A stretch of 8,371 nt of DNA. It comes from JAENVU01 sp031362155 (GTDB taxonomy: Bacteria; Actinomycetota; Acidimicrobiia; IMCC26256; JAENVU01). The stretch lies in contig JANLRZ010000125.1 in assembly GCA_031362155.1 (NCBI GenBank), forward strand, positions 1 through 8,371, read 5' to 3'. The first letter of the stretch is position 1. Each line of letters begins with the position of its first letter. Both the position numbers and the translations under genes were made by a program. The notes below the pieces were generated by a model. It was not told the origin of the DNA and did no database searches. It worked only from the letters and a program-made list of their open reading frames with translations. Below, one piece after another: positions 1 through 5,138 of this stretch.

Positions 1-147
1 CTCAACCTGACCCTCGGCAGTGGGGTCGCGTCGGTCGGGTCCGGCACGATCGCGTCGTTGACCGCGGCGGCCAACCAGAACGTCACGCTGACGATCGCGC
101 CCAACCCCAAGTTGGTCACGCGCGCCGCAGTCGTCATCACCGGCTAG
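1..147 (+). CDS. Small secreted SipW-cluster protein, 3' end only
   Basis: The last 48 codons of a gene whose start lies left of the window; the frame is open from base 1 to the TAG at 145-147. The product is rich in Thr, Ala, Val, Gly and Asn, with alternating hydrophobic residues that suggest beta strands, and it ends in LVTRAAVVITG. The next gene (321-740) ends in LVTQAAVVITG, and the last 24 bases of the two genes, stop included, are identical, so they are paralogues in tandem. By analogy with that complete neighbour, this is probably a small exported beta-rich protein handled by the SipW-type peptidase encoded downstream. The signal peptide and N-terminal half are not visible, so export is inferred. 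No enzymatic motif is present. Confidence is high for the coding frame and moderate for the role. Confidence 0.8.
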   Translation, partial: LNLTLGSGVASVGSGTIASLTAAANQNVTLTIAPNPKLVTRAAVVITG

Positions 148-320
148 CGGCTCCGAGACCTAGGTCTCCGGAATCATTCCGGGCCCGAAGTTTACCGGTT
201 TTTAGCGGCGTATCCCTTTCGTACCATCGGTACCGCTCAACCACTCTGGGTGTGCGGCCGAAGTTCTGGTTACACCCGGGCGGAGACAGACCTGGGTCAG
301 ACAAAAAGGAATCCCCCACC
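148..320 (+). promoter_or_regulatory. Intergenic region with overlapping hairpins, likely promoter of the 321 gene
   Basis: This 173-bp gap separates two paralogous genes. A perfect 14-bp palindrome (gagacctaggtctc, 155-168) is followed by a second dyad (ccggaat-c-attccgg, 168-182). The first hairpin can extend to 152-172 with one bulged C, so the two share bases 168-172 and cannot both form fully. A run of five T lies at 199-203, too far from either stem for a textbook terminator. A third small hairpin (gtacc-atc-ggtac) sits at 221-233. TACCAT at 222-227 could serve as a -10 box, but no convincing -35 accompanies it. The region probably ends transcription of the first gene partly and starts that of the second; this is inference. 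Confidence 0.3.
306..310 (+). promoter_or_regulatory. Ribosome binding site deciding the start at 321
   Basis: AAGGA lies 10 bases before ATG 321. It supports this start over the in-frame GTG at 252, which would put 23 non-hydrophobic residues ahead of the signal peptide. Confidence 0.6.
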
Positions 321-740
321 ATGGCCCACGTTCAGTCCCCTCGCCGTCAACGTCGACTTCGTCGACGTGGAGCGGTTGTACTTCTCGGTCTCGGTGCGTT
401 CGGTCTCGCGGCAGCGTCTGCTGCGAGTCTCGGCGGACTGGGAGCGACCACCCTGGGTGCCGACAATGCCGCAGTCACCAGCTGTGACTCCGACGGTGTC
501 ACCCTCGCCTACACCAACACCTACAACGCAACCTCGGGCAAGTACGAGACCACCACGGTGACCGTCTCGGGCATGGCCGCTGCGTGTACCGGTAAGACCC
601 TGTCCATCACCTTGGCGAGCGCCACTGCGTCGCTCGGCAGCGGTGGCGGTGCGGTCACCGGGGCCTCGCAGGCCTTCGTGATGACCACTCCGGCTGACGC
701 CAAGCTCGTCACGCAAGCCGCAGTCGTCATCACCGGCTAG
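321..740 (+). CDS. Small secreted beta-rich protein with SipW-type leader
   Basis: The product is 139 residues. It starts with a very basic n-region (Arg-rich, residues 8-16), then a hydrophobic segment (about 17-36) and a Gly/Ala/Thr stretch around SLGGLGATTLGADNA. This resembles leaders of substrates of SipW-type signal peptidases, and such a peptidase is encoded at 1513. The mature part holds Cys55 and Cys89, which could form a disulfide outside the cell, and Thr/Ser/Val-rich segments likely to be beta strands, ending in AAVVITG. The length suits a small structural or fibre-like surface protein in the manner of TasA/camelysin, but I see no direct sequence match to TasA. It is a paralogue of the gene ending at 147. 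A strong terminator follows its stop by 5 bases, suggesting high expression as a near-monocistronic transcript. The Arg run could also suggest Tat export, but there is no proper SRRxFLK motif. Confidence 0.75.
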   Translation: MAHVQSPRRQRRLRRRGAVVLLGLGAFGLAAASAASLGGLGATTLGADNAAVTSCDSDGVTLAYTNTYNATSGKYETTTVTVSGMAAACTGKTLSITLASATASLGSGGGAVTGASQAFVMTTPADAKLVTQAAVVITG

Positions 741-745
741 TCCTG

Positions 746-792
746 AATGGGTGGCACTGGTCCAACGACCAGTGCCACCCGTTCCTTTTTTT
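746..792 (+). terminator. Strong Rho-independent terminator inside the export cluster
   Basis: A perfect 14-bp stem (gggtggcactggtc at 749-762, complement at 767-780) closes a 4-base loop (caac). It can extend by two A-T pairs and a wobble to 746-783. A seven-T run follows at 786-792. It begins 5 bases after the stop of the 139-residue secreted protein and ends 16 bases before ATG 809. There is no room for a separate promoter between it and that start, so downstream genes depend on read-through or on a promoter inside the upstream coding region. Confidence 0.9.
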
Positions 793-797
793 CTTCC

Positions 798-803
798 GAG
801 AGG
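798..803 (+). promoter_or_regulatory. Ribosome binding site for the gene at 809
   Basis: GAGAGG lies 5 bases upstream of ATG 809, directly after the T-run of the terminator. It supports this ATG, which also gives a clean signal peptide. Confidence 0.65.
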
Positions 804-808
804 TCCCG

Positions 809-1516
809 ATGCGCGCGCACCGGATGCTGGGAATCGTGATCGCAGCCGCCCTGACGGCCACCGTGACCACTGGTTCCGTCGCGGGCGCGGCACCGCTCGG
901 ACCCCAAACCTCGCGCACCCTGGGAGCATGGATCATTCCCGGTGGCACCGGTGCCCCGAACGTGCTCACCTGGTCGAGCTTCACCGGGCCGAACAACACC
1001 AACCTCGCGGGGAAAGCCCTGAACGGCGGCGGGACCTGGATTGCACAGTTCGGAACATGGAAGCTGTCCTCCAAGAACACCGCGAACTCATCGAACACGG
1101 CACTGTCGAACCTCACCACCGCAGTCGGAACCGTATCGGCCGCGGTCGAATCCACGACGCTCGACTTCGGAGGGAATCCCCGTGCCGGCCTCGTCGCGCT
1201 GAGCAACGGCACCTCGTTCCTCTACGCCGTCTACACCAAGACTGCGGGCGGCACCGTCCAGCTCTACAAGTACGTCAGCGGAGTCAGCACATTGCTCGCC
1301 TCGACGACCGGCGTCGGGCTTCCCATCGTCGCTCCAATGCGTCTCGACGCGACGACGAACACAATCCGCGTGTGGTGGGATGGCACGGCGCGACTCAGCT
1401 ACACCCTCACCGCTTCGGAGGTCACGCTGCTCAAGAGCGCGGGGCACGATCGATTCGGGATCATCGCCGACGGCGACGCGTCGACGAACTTCGACGACTT
1501 CCACGTGGACCAATGA
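809..1516 (+). CDS. Secreted protein with lectin/LamG-like C-terminal region
   Basis: The product is 235 residues. Residues 1-27 form a conventional signal peptide: basic MRAHR, hydrophobic core 7-20, AGA|A cleavage site near 27-28. The mature protein is rich in Thr, Ser, Asn and Gly, with few charges and no cysteine. The C-terminal half, roughly 100-235, has the look of a concanavalin A/LamG-type beta sandwich: regular beta strands, MRLDATTNTIRVWWDG around 177-192, and a closing DRFGIIADGD...NFDDFHVD segment typical of such folds. No glycosidase catalytic motif stands out, so a binding or structural role at the cell surface is more likely than catalysis. The family call rests on pattern only. 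Its stop overlaps the peptidase start (ATGA), so the two are probably translationally coupled. Its leader looks like an ordinary Sec type, so it need not be a substrate of that peptidase. Confidence 0.75.
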   Translation: MRAHRMLGIVIAAALTATVTTGSVAGAAPLGPQTSRTLGAWIIPGGTGAPNVLTWSSFTGPNNTNLAGKALNGGGTWIAQFGTWKLSSKNTANSSNTALSNLTTAVGTVSAAVESTTLDFGGNPRAGLVALSNGTSFLYAVYTKTAGGTVQLYKYVSGVSTLLASTTGVGLPIVAPMRLDATTNTIRVWWDGTARLSYTLTASEVTLLKSAGHDRFGIIADGDASTNFDDFHVDQ

Positions 1517-2406
1517 TGAGCGTCGAGATCGAAGCGCCATTTGACCTCGGGATCGAGCATGAGACCGATCTCGAGGTTGCGAGCACGGGATCAGGACCGA
1601 CCCCGATTCGATTCTCACGGGTCGCCGCGACCGCACCCGACGACGATCTCGCCGAACCACAGCGAGCGAGTATCTGGCAACGCTCGTTCCCGGCCCGTCG
1701 GCTGCTTGCCGATGTCGTCGTCCTCGGCCTGATCGCAGTGATCGCGTTTGCGCTCTGGCCGACTCGGCTCGGCGGCGCAACGACGTACGTGATTGTCAAG
1801 GGCACGTCGATGGAGCCCAAGTTCCATACTGGCGACCTTGCGGTGGTCCGCCAGCAGGATCACTACAACGTCGGCGACATCGTCGCGTACCGAATCCCGA
1901 AGGGCACCGCCGGCGCGGGCCAGATGGTCATCCACCGGATCATCGGGCGCCACCACGGCGGCTACCTCCTGCAAGGTGACAACCGCACGACCGCCGATAC
2001 CTGGAACCCCACCGATGACGAGGTCGTCGGACGATTCCGAATGCTGATCCCGATCCCCGGAGCCGGCGCCTGGATGATGATGCCGTGGGTCTTCAGCGCA
2101 TCCATCGGTATCTCCGTAGTGTGGATCCTCTGGCCCCGCAAGGTGGTCGACGTTCGCGGGGAGCATCGCGACTCGGATGCCGAGCCAGACCACCGTGACC
2201 CCGAATCGCTCGCCGATCCGTTGGCCGGCCCGGTCACCCCCGTCATCGTTGGTCAGCGGCGCCTCCGGCGCCTCGAACGGGAGGCCGCAGAGGCCGCCCG
2301 GCGCGCCGAGCGTCGGGCCCGCCGGAGCGCCCGCCGAGGGGTCACACTGGGGATCGGTTCGCTCGCAGTGGTCATCGTGGCCGTCGCCGTGACCGTCTTC
2401 GCCTGA
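1513..2406 (+). CDS. SipW/ER-type signal peptidase I (S26B) with charged C-terminal extension
   Basis: A membrane-bound serine peptidase that removes signal peptides at the outer face of the membrane; 297 residues. Membrane segment 1 is at about 64-82. The catalytic serine is Ser99 in VKGTSMEP. GDLAVV (107-112) and NVGDIVAYR follow. The second catalytic residue is His141 in MVIHRII, where bacterial-type LepB would have Lys; this Ser-His arrangement is characteristic of SipW and archaeal/eukaryotic enzymes. GDNRTTADTW (155-164) supplies the conserved GDN and a downstream Asp. Membrane segment 2 is at about 187-207. After it comes an acidic linker, an Arg/Glu/Ala-rich probable coiled coil (248-275) and a third membrane segment (278-296); I do not recognise this tail from SipW. 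The start is ATG 1513, overlapping the previous stop; ATG 1516 is an alternative one codon later. There is no strong ribosome site, so translational coupling is likely. Probable substrates are the small secreted proteins upstream. Confidence 0.88.
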   Translation: MMSVEIEAPFDLGIEHETDLEVASTGSGPTPIRFSRVAATAPDDDLAEPQRASIWQRSFPARRLLADVVVLGLIAVIAFALWPTRLGGATTYVIVKGTSMEPKFHTGDLAVVRQQDHYNVGDIVAYRIPKGTAGAGQMVIHRIIGRHHGGYLLQGDNRTTADTWNPTDDEVVGRFRMLIPIPGAGAWMMMPWVFSASIGISVVWILWPRKVVDVRGEHRDSDAEPDHRDPESLADPLAGPVTPVIVGQRRLRRLEREAAEAARRAERRARRSARRGVTLGIGSLAVVIVAVAVTVFA

Positions 2407-2412
2407 CCCACC

Positions 2413-2431
2413 GACCGACATATGATCGGTC
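2413..2431 (+). promoter_or_regulatory. Possible promoter -10 box inside a dyad, upstream of the citrate synthase gene
   Basis: Inverted arms gaccga (2413-2418) and tcggtc (2426-2431) flank a 7-base centre. TATGAT at 2421-2426 matches the actinobacterial -10 pattern and overlaps the dyad. It would start transcription near 2433, about 30 bases before GTG 2463. No clear -35 lies 17-18 bases upstream. The dyad could be an operator; the peptidase stop is only 7 bases away, so a weak terminator role is also possible. Confidence 0.35.
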
Positions 2432-2453
2432 ACGGCCGTACTTCCCTACCTTC

Positions 2454-2457
2454 GGAG
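2454..2457 (+). promoter_or_regulatory. Ribosome binding site for GTG 2463
   Basis: GGAG lies 5 bases before GTG 2463. A second in-frame GTG at 2469 would be 11 bases away, so 2463 is preferred. Confidence 0.55.
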
Positions 2458-2462
2458 CTTCC

Positions 2463-4013
2463 GTGGCCGTGAGTGAACCGGGTAAGACCCGCACCGTTGC
2501 CGACATCATGAGTCGGCCCGTCGTCACGGTGAGCCCCGACGACAAGATGACCGAAGCCGCGGCGACCATGCGCGAGCGGCGAGTGGGCTCCGTGGTTGCC
2601 GTCGAAGGGACCCGGCCGCTCGGCATCCTGACCGAGCGGGACTTGATCAAGTTCACCGCCGCGGGCGCCAACACGAGTGCGGCGACGGTGGCCGAGTGGA
2701 TGACCGAGTCGCCCGATTCGGTCGGACCCGACGTCGACGTGAGCTCGGCGTTCGCCAGCCTGTCCGAACACGGCTACCGCCACATTCCGGTGGTCGACGA
2801 CGGCGCACTCGTCGGCATCGTGTCGATGCGCGACCTCATGCGCATCGCGCAGATCCAACCGGCCGAGAACCTCGCGCACGAGATCCCTCGTGGGCTCGAG
2901 GGCGTGGTGGTCGCCGAGACCGACATCGGCGACGTGCGCGGCCTCGAAGGCTTCTACCACTACCGCCAGTACAACGCCGTCGACCTCGCCGAGCACCGCA
3001 CGATCGAAGACGTGTGGTTCCTCATGTTCGAAGGTCACCTCCCGTCGCTGGCGGAGCGAGCCGAGTTCATGGCCAAGGTCGCGCCGCTCCGCGAGATCCC
3101 GGCACCAGTACTCGCGGTGCTGCCCGCCATCGCCACCGTGGGCACCAGCGCGCCGCCACTCGACATGCTCCGCACCACGCTCTCGCTGATCGGCGCGCAC
3201 CTCGGCTTCCGCCCGTCGCTCGACATCGAGGCGACCGAGCTGCGAGCCCAGGCCCTGCAGGTCTGCGCACTCGTTCCGACCCTGCTGACCGCGATCCACC
3301 GTATCCAGCACGGACTCGAACCCATCACCCCGAACTCCGACCTCGCGTACGCCGCGAACTACCTCTTGATGCTCCATGGCGAGGTTCCGCCCGCGGATCA
3401 CGCCCGCGCCGTCGAGCAGTACCTGATCTCGACGATTGATCATGGATTCAACGCGTCGACGTTCACCGCCCGCGTCATCACTTCGACCGGCGCCGACCTC
3501 GTCGCCGCGGTGGTCGGTGGGATCGGCGCACTCTCGGGCCCGTTGCACGGCGGCGCACCGAGCCGGGCGCTCGACATGCTCGACTCAATCGGCACCCTCG
3601 ACAACGCCGAACCGTGGCTCCGCGCCGCCGTCGAACGGGGCGACCGGCTGATGGGCTTCGGCCACCGCGTCTACAAGACCGACGATCCACGCTCGGTCAT
3701 GCTGCGCGGCGTCGCGGAACGGTTGGGCGGACCCAACGTCGAACTCGCCGAGCAGATCGAGGCCAAGGCCATCGAGGTCCTCGCCGAGCTGAAGCCGGGC
3801 CGGAAGCTGTACACGAACGTCGAGTTCTACGCCGGCATCGTGATGGACCGCTGCGGACTCCCCCGCGAAATGTTCACGCCGACCTTCGCGTCGAGTCGGG
3901 TCATCGGCTGGTGCGCCCACATCCTCGAACAAGCCGCCGACAACCGCCTCATCCGCCCCAGCGCCCAATACGTCGGCCCACCCCCACCCCAACCACTCCC
4001 TCCCCTTTCATAA
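2463..4013 (+). CDS. Citrate synthase family enzyme with N-terminal tandem CBS domains
   Basis: Citrate synthase family enzymes condense oxaloacetate with acetyl-CoA (some members use propionyl-CoA, giving 2-methylcitrate). The protein is 516 residues. The first about 131 are two CBS domains: DIMSRP...ILTERDLI (about 14-62) and EWMTES...VSMRDLM (about 78-126), each with the Asp that commonly contacts an adenosine ribose. The synthase part runs from about 140 to the end. His327 (IDHGFN), His362 (GPLHGGA) and His401 (GFGHRVYKTDDPR) match the three conserved histidines (pig 238, 274, 320). Arg410, Arg479 and Arg498 fit the oxaloacetate-binding arginines. Where the catalytic Asp is expected (NVDFY) the sequence has Glu454 (NVEFYAG). 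The tail is proline-rich. CBS fusion suggests control by adenine nucleotides, which is inference. The gene stands alone: the peptidase gene ends 56 bases upstream and a convergent gene follows. Citrate versus 2-methylcitrate synthase cannot be settled here. Confidence 0.9.
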   Translation: MAVSEPGKTRTVADIMSRPVVTVSPDDKMTEAAATMRERRVGSVVAVEGTRPLGILTERDLIKFTAAGANTSAATVAEWMTESPDSVGPDVDVSSAFASLSEHGYRHIPVVDDGALVGIVSMRDLMRIAQIQPAENLAHEIPRGLEGVVVAETDIGDVRGLEGFYHYRQYNAVDLAEHRTIEDVWFLMFEGHLPSLAERAEFMAKVAPLREIPAPVLAVLPAIATVGTSAPPLDMLRTTLSLIGAHLGFRPSLDIEATELRAQALQVCALVPTLLTAIHRIQHGLEPITPNSDLAYAANYLLMLHGEVPPADHARAVEQYLISTIDHGFNASTFTARVITSTGADLVAAVVGGIGALSGPLHGGAPSRALDMLDSIGTLDNAEPWLRAAVERGDRLMGFGHRVYKTDDPRSVMLRGVAERLGGPNVELAEQIEAKAIEVLAELKPGRKLYTNVEFYAGIVMDRCGLPREMFTPTFASSRVIGWCAHILEQAADNRLIRPSAQYVGPPPPQPLPPLS

Positions 4014-4094
4014 CCAAAAGGGCAGGGACCACCGGTCGACTCGCTCGACTCACGTGTGTGGCAGCTCGATCGAGCCCTCAGCCAATGAGTGAGT

Positions 4095-4165
4095 GGCGGC
4101 ACTGCGCCTCACGTGAGTTCGCGAGCGCAGCGAGCGCATGTCCGAGCCTGAGGTGCAGTGCCGCC
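4095..4165. repeat. Long imperfect inverted repeat between convergent genes
   Basis: Arms of 17 bases at 4095-4111 and 4149-4165 pair fully except for one G-T wobble (arms start ggcggcactg and end cagtgccgcc). They enclose 37 bases that contain a perfect 10-bp palindrome start (ctcacgtgag, 4108-4117) and a 9-bp tandem repeat. No T-run follows in either direction, so a classical intrinsic terminator is unlikely. It could be a REP/MITE-like intergenic element or a stabilising 3' structure for the converging transcripts. The rest of the gap (4014-4094, 4166-4201) shows only a 12-bp palindrome gctcgatcgagc (4064-4075) and no gene. Confidence 0.75.
4121..4138. repeat. Tandem 9-bp direct repeat in the hairpin loop
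   Basis: The unit gcgagcgca occurs twice, head to tail, without a mismatch. It lies in the loop of the larger inverted repeat and is not coding. Confidence 0.8.
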
Positions 4166-4201
4166 CCGCATCCCAGCTCGACCTGCGAGAAGCAAACCCC
4201 T

Positions 4202-4603
4202 CTATGAAGGCGTCTGCAGCACCCACAACGGCAGCGTCGACCGGTGCTCCCCGCCCACATAACACCTCACCTCGACCGCACCGAAGCGTTCGACGGGAAC
4301 GTTGCGCAGGTCGAAGGTGATTGGGAGATTCAGGTTCTCACCCATCATGAGTTGGGTCTCACCGAGTTGGATCTCCCCCGCGATCTCGGCGAGTTCGGCA
4401 CCGTCTTCGTCCACGACGACGACCCGGACCTCGTGGGCCCGTTCGGCTTCGAGGCGATCGAGTTCCAACACGATGGCGAGGTGCACGCCCAACGGCGCCG
4501 GGAGCTGTTCCCGGTAGCAGCGGGTGATGCCGCCTGAGGAGACGAACAGAAGGCCTTCGCGCACTTGGGCGAAATCGGCGAGCATTGCAGTGGTCACGTC
4601 CAT
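4202..4603 (-). CDS. DUF6941-like protein of unknown function
   Basis: The product is 133 residues, starting at the ATG whose complement is 4601-4603. The N-terminus, MDVTTAMLADFAQVREGLLF followed by VSSGGITR, resembles the DUF6941 pattern (a short strand, 'AD.AQV..GKL', then a Gly-rich turn). The rest is mostly predicted beta strand: HLAIVLELD, EVRVVVVDEDG, NLPITFDLRNV, AVEVRCYVGG. It lacks a signal peptide, membrane segments and catalytic motifs; a small cytoplasmic beta-sandwich is likely. The reading frame stays open for 32 more codons upstream to a TTG at 4697-4699, but that extension is Arg/Ser-rich, lacks a ribosome site and would overlap the divergent promoter region. The gene is convergent with citrate synthase and divergent from the DUF35 gene, so it is probably transcribed alone. 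The family name is from memory of the pattern and is moderately sure; the function is unknown. Confidence 0.75.
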   Translation of the reverse strand: MDVTTAMLADFAQVREGLLFVSSGGITRCYREQLPAPLGVHLAIVLELDRLEAERAHEVRVVVVDEDGAELAEIAGEIQLGETQLMMGENLNLPITFDLRNVPVERFGAVEVRCYVGGEHRSTLPLWVLQTPS

Positions 4604-4608
4604 GAGTG

Positions 4609-4612
4609 CCTC
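4609..4612 (-). promoter_or_regulatory. Ribosome binding site deciding the start at 4603
   Basis: GAGG on the minus strand lies 5 bases before the ATG at 4603-4601. It favours this start over the upstream TTG at 4699. Confidence 0.6.
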
Positions 4613-4722
4613 AGCGTAGGCCCCACCCTCCGCCGGTCGGCGCACCCGCGGGCGGGAATCACCCGACGAGGAATTGACGGTGACCGACCCGCGGATCAAG
4701 CATGCGCGGATCTGTTCGTGCC

Positions 4723-4729
4723 GGAGGAG
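4723..4729 (+). promoter_or_regulatory. Strong ribosome binding site deciding the start at 4735
   Basis: GGAGGAG lies 5 bases before ATG 4735. The in-frame ATG at 4702 would place this site inside the coding region and has no such site of its own. Confidence 0.8.
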
Positions 4730-4734
4730 TCTCT

Positions 4735-5133
4735 ATGTCCAGCCGCGTCCCCTTGGTGAACTACCTCGCCCTCGAACCGGAGCCACATCTGGTTGCCCAT
4801 GAGTGCGTGAGCTGCGGTGCCCGGTTCTTCGATCGCCGCAACGGCTGCGCGAAGTGTTTCGGCACCGAGTTCCGCAATGTCGACGTCGCCACGACGGGCG
4901 AGGTGCGAGCGTTCACCATCGTGGCGTTCGCGGCGCCGGGCATCGAGACCCCGTTCGTGGCGGCGGTGGTCGACTGCGATGGGACGAGCGTGCGCGGAAA
5001 TCTCGTGAATGTGGCCCCCGACCCCGAGCATGTCAGCTTGGGCATGAAAGTCCGCCTGGCCACGACGTCGGTTGGTACCGACACCGCGGGCACCGAAGCG
5101 ATCGGGTTCGGCTTCGAGCCGATTTCGAACTGA
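4735..5133 (+). CDS. DUF35-type zinc-ribbon/OB-fold protein, thiolase partner
   Basis: The product is 132 residues. A rubredoxin-like zinc ribbon is formed by Cys24, Cys27, Cys38 and Cys41 (CVSC...CAKC). An OB-fold follows from about residue 46: GEVRAFTIV (56-64), PFVAAVVDCDG (73-83), VRGNLVNV (86-93) and GMKVRLAT (103-110). This is the usual architecture of the acyl-CoA-associated DUF35/OB_aCoA family, whose members bind acyl-CoA and form complexes with SCP2-type thiolases, aldolases or hydratases. Here the thiolase gene begins 10 bases after its stop, with the ribosome site overlapping the stop codon, so the two proteins are very likely co-expressed and physically associated. Zinc binding is expected from the four cysteines. 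There is no catalytic motif of its own. Confidence 0.88.
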   Translation: MSSRVPLVNYLALEPEPHLVAHECVSCGARFFDRRNGCAKCFGTEFRNVDVATTGEVRAFTIVAFAAPGIETPFVAAVVDCDGTSVRGNLVNVAPDPEHVSLGMKVRLATTSVGTDTAGTEAIGFGFEPISN

Positions 5134-5138
5134 AGGAG
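5133..5138 (+). promoter_or_regulatory. Ribosome binding site for the thiolase at 5144
   Basis: AAGGAG overlaps the last base of the DUF35 stop codon and lies 5 bases before ATG 5144. It rules out longer in-frame starts that would run back into the DUF35 gene. Confidence 0.8.

Larger units (their letters stand above)
4604..4734. promoter_or_regulatory. Divergent promoter region between DUF6941-like and DUF35 genes
   Basis: This 131-bp gap separates divergent starts and should hold promoters for both strands. On the + strand TTGACG (4674-4679) is a good -35 candidate, with AAGCAT (4698-4703) 18 bases on as a weak -10. No equally good pair was found on the minus strand. No clear palindromic operator for a TetR-type lipid regulator was seen. 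Confidence 0.3.

Noticed and set aside
190..213. Stress sigma-factor promoter (GTTT ... GGCGTAT)
   Set aside because: The spacer is only 13 bases, shorter than expected for this class, and the -10 has a mismatch.
252..320. GTG start at 252 for the 139-residue secreted protein
   Set aside because: It would add 23 residues before the basic leader; ATG 321 has an AAGGA site and gives a proper leader.
321..371. Tat signal peptide on the secreted protein
   Set aside because: There are many arginines but no S/T-RR-x-F-L-K pattern, and a SipW-type peptidase nearby gives a better explanation.
751..1512. In-frame extension of the signal peptidase by 254 codons
   Set aside because: The extension runs through the terminator and the secreted-protein gene in another frame, and its composition is Arg/His-rich shadow. 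The ATGA overlap at 1513 is a natural start.
2430..3548. Long open frame of 372 codons on the minus strand
   Set aside because: It is antisense to the CBS-citrate synthase gene, has low-complexity Arg/Gly/Asp/His composition typical of high-GC shadows and no recognisable domain.
4095..4165. CRISPR-like or transposon origin of the inverted repeat
   Set aside because: There are no regularly spaced repeats, no transposase and no visible target duplication; only a hairpin element is supported.
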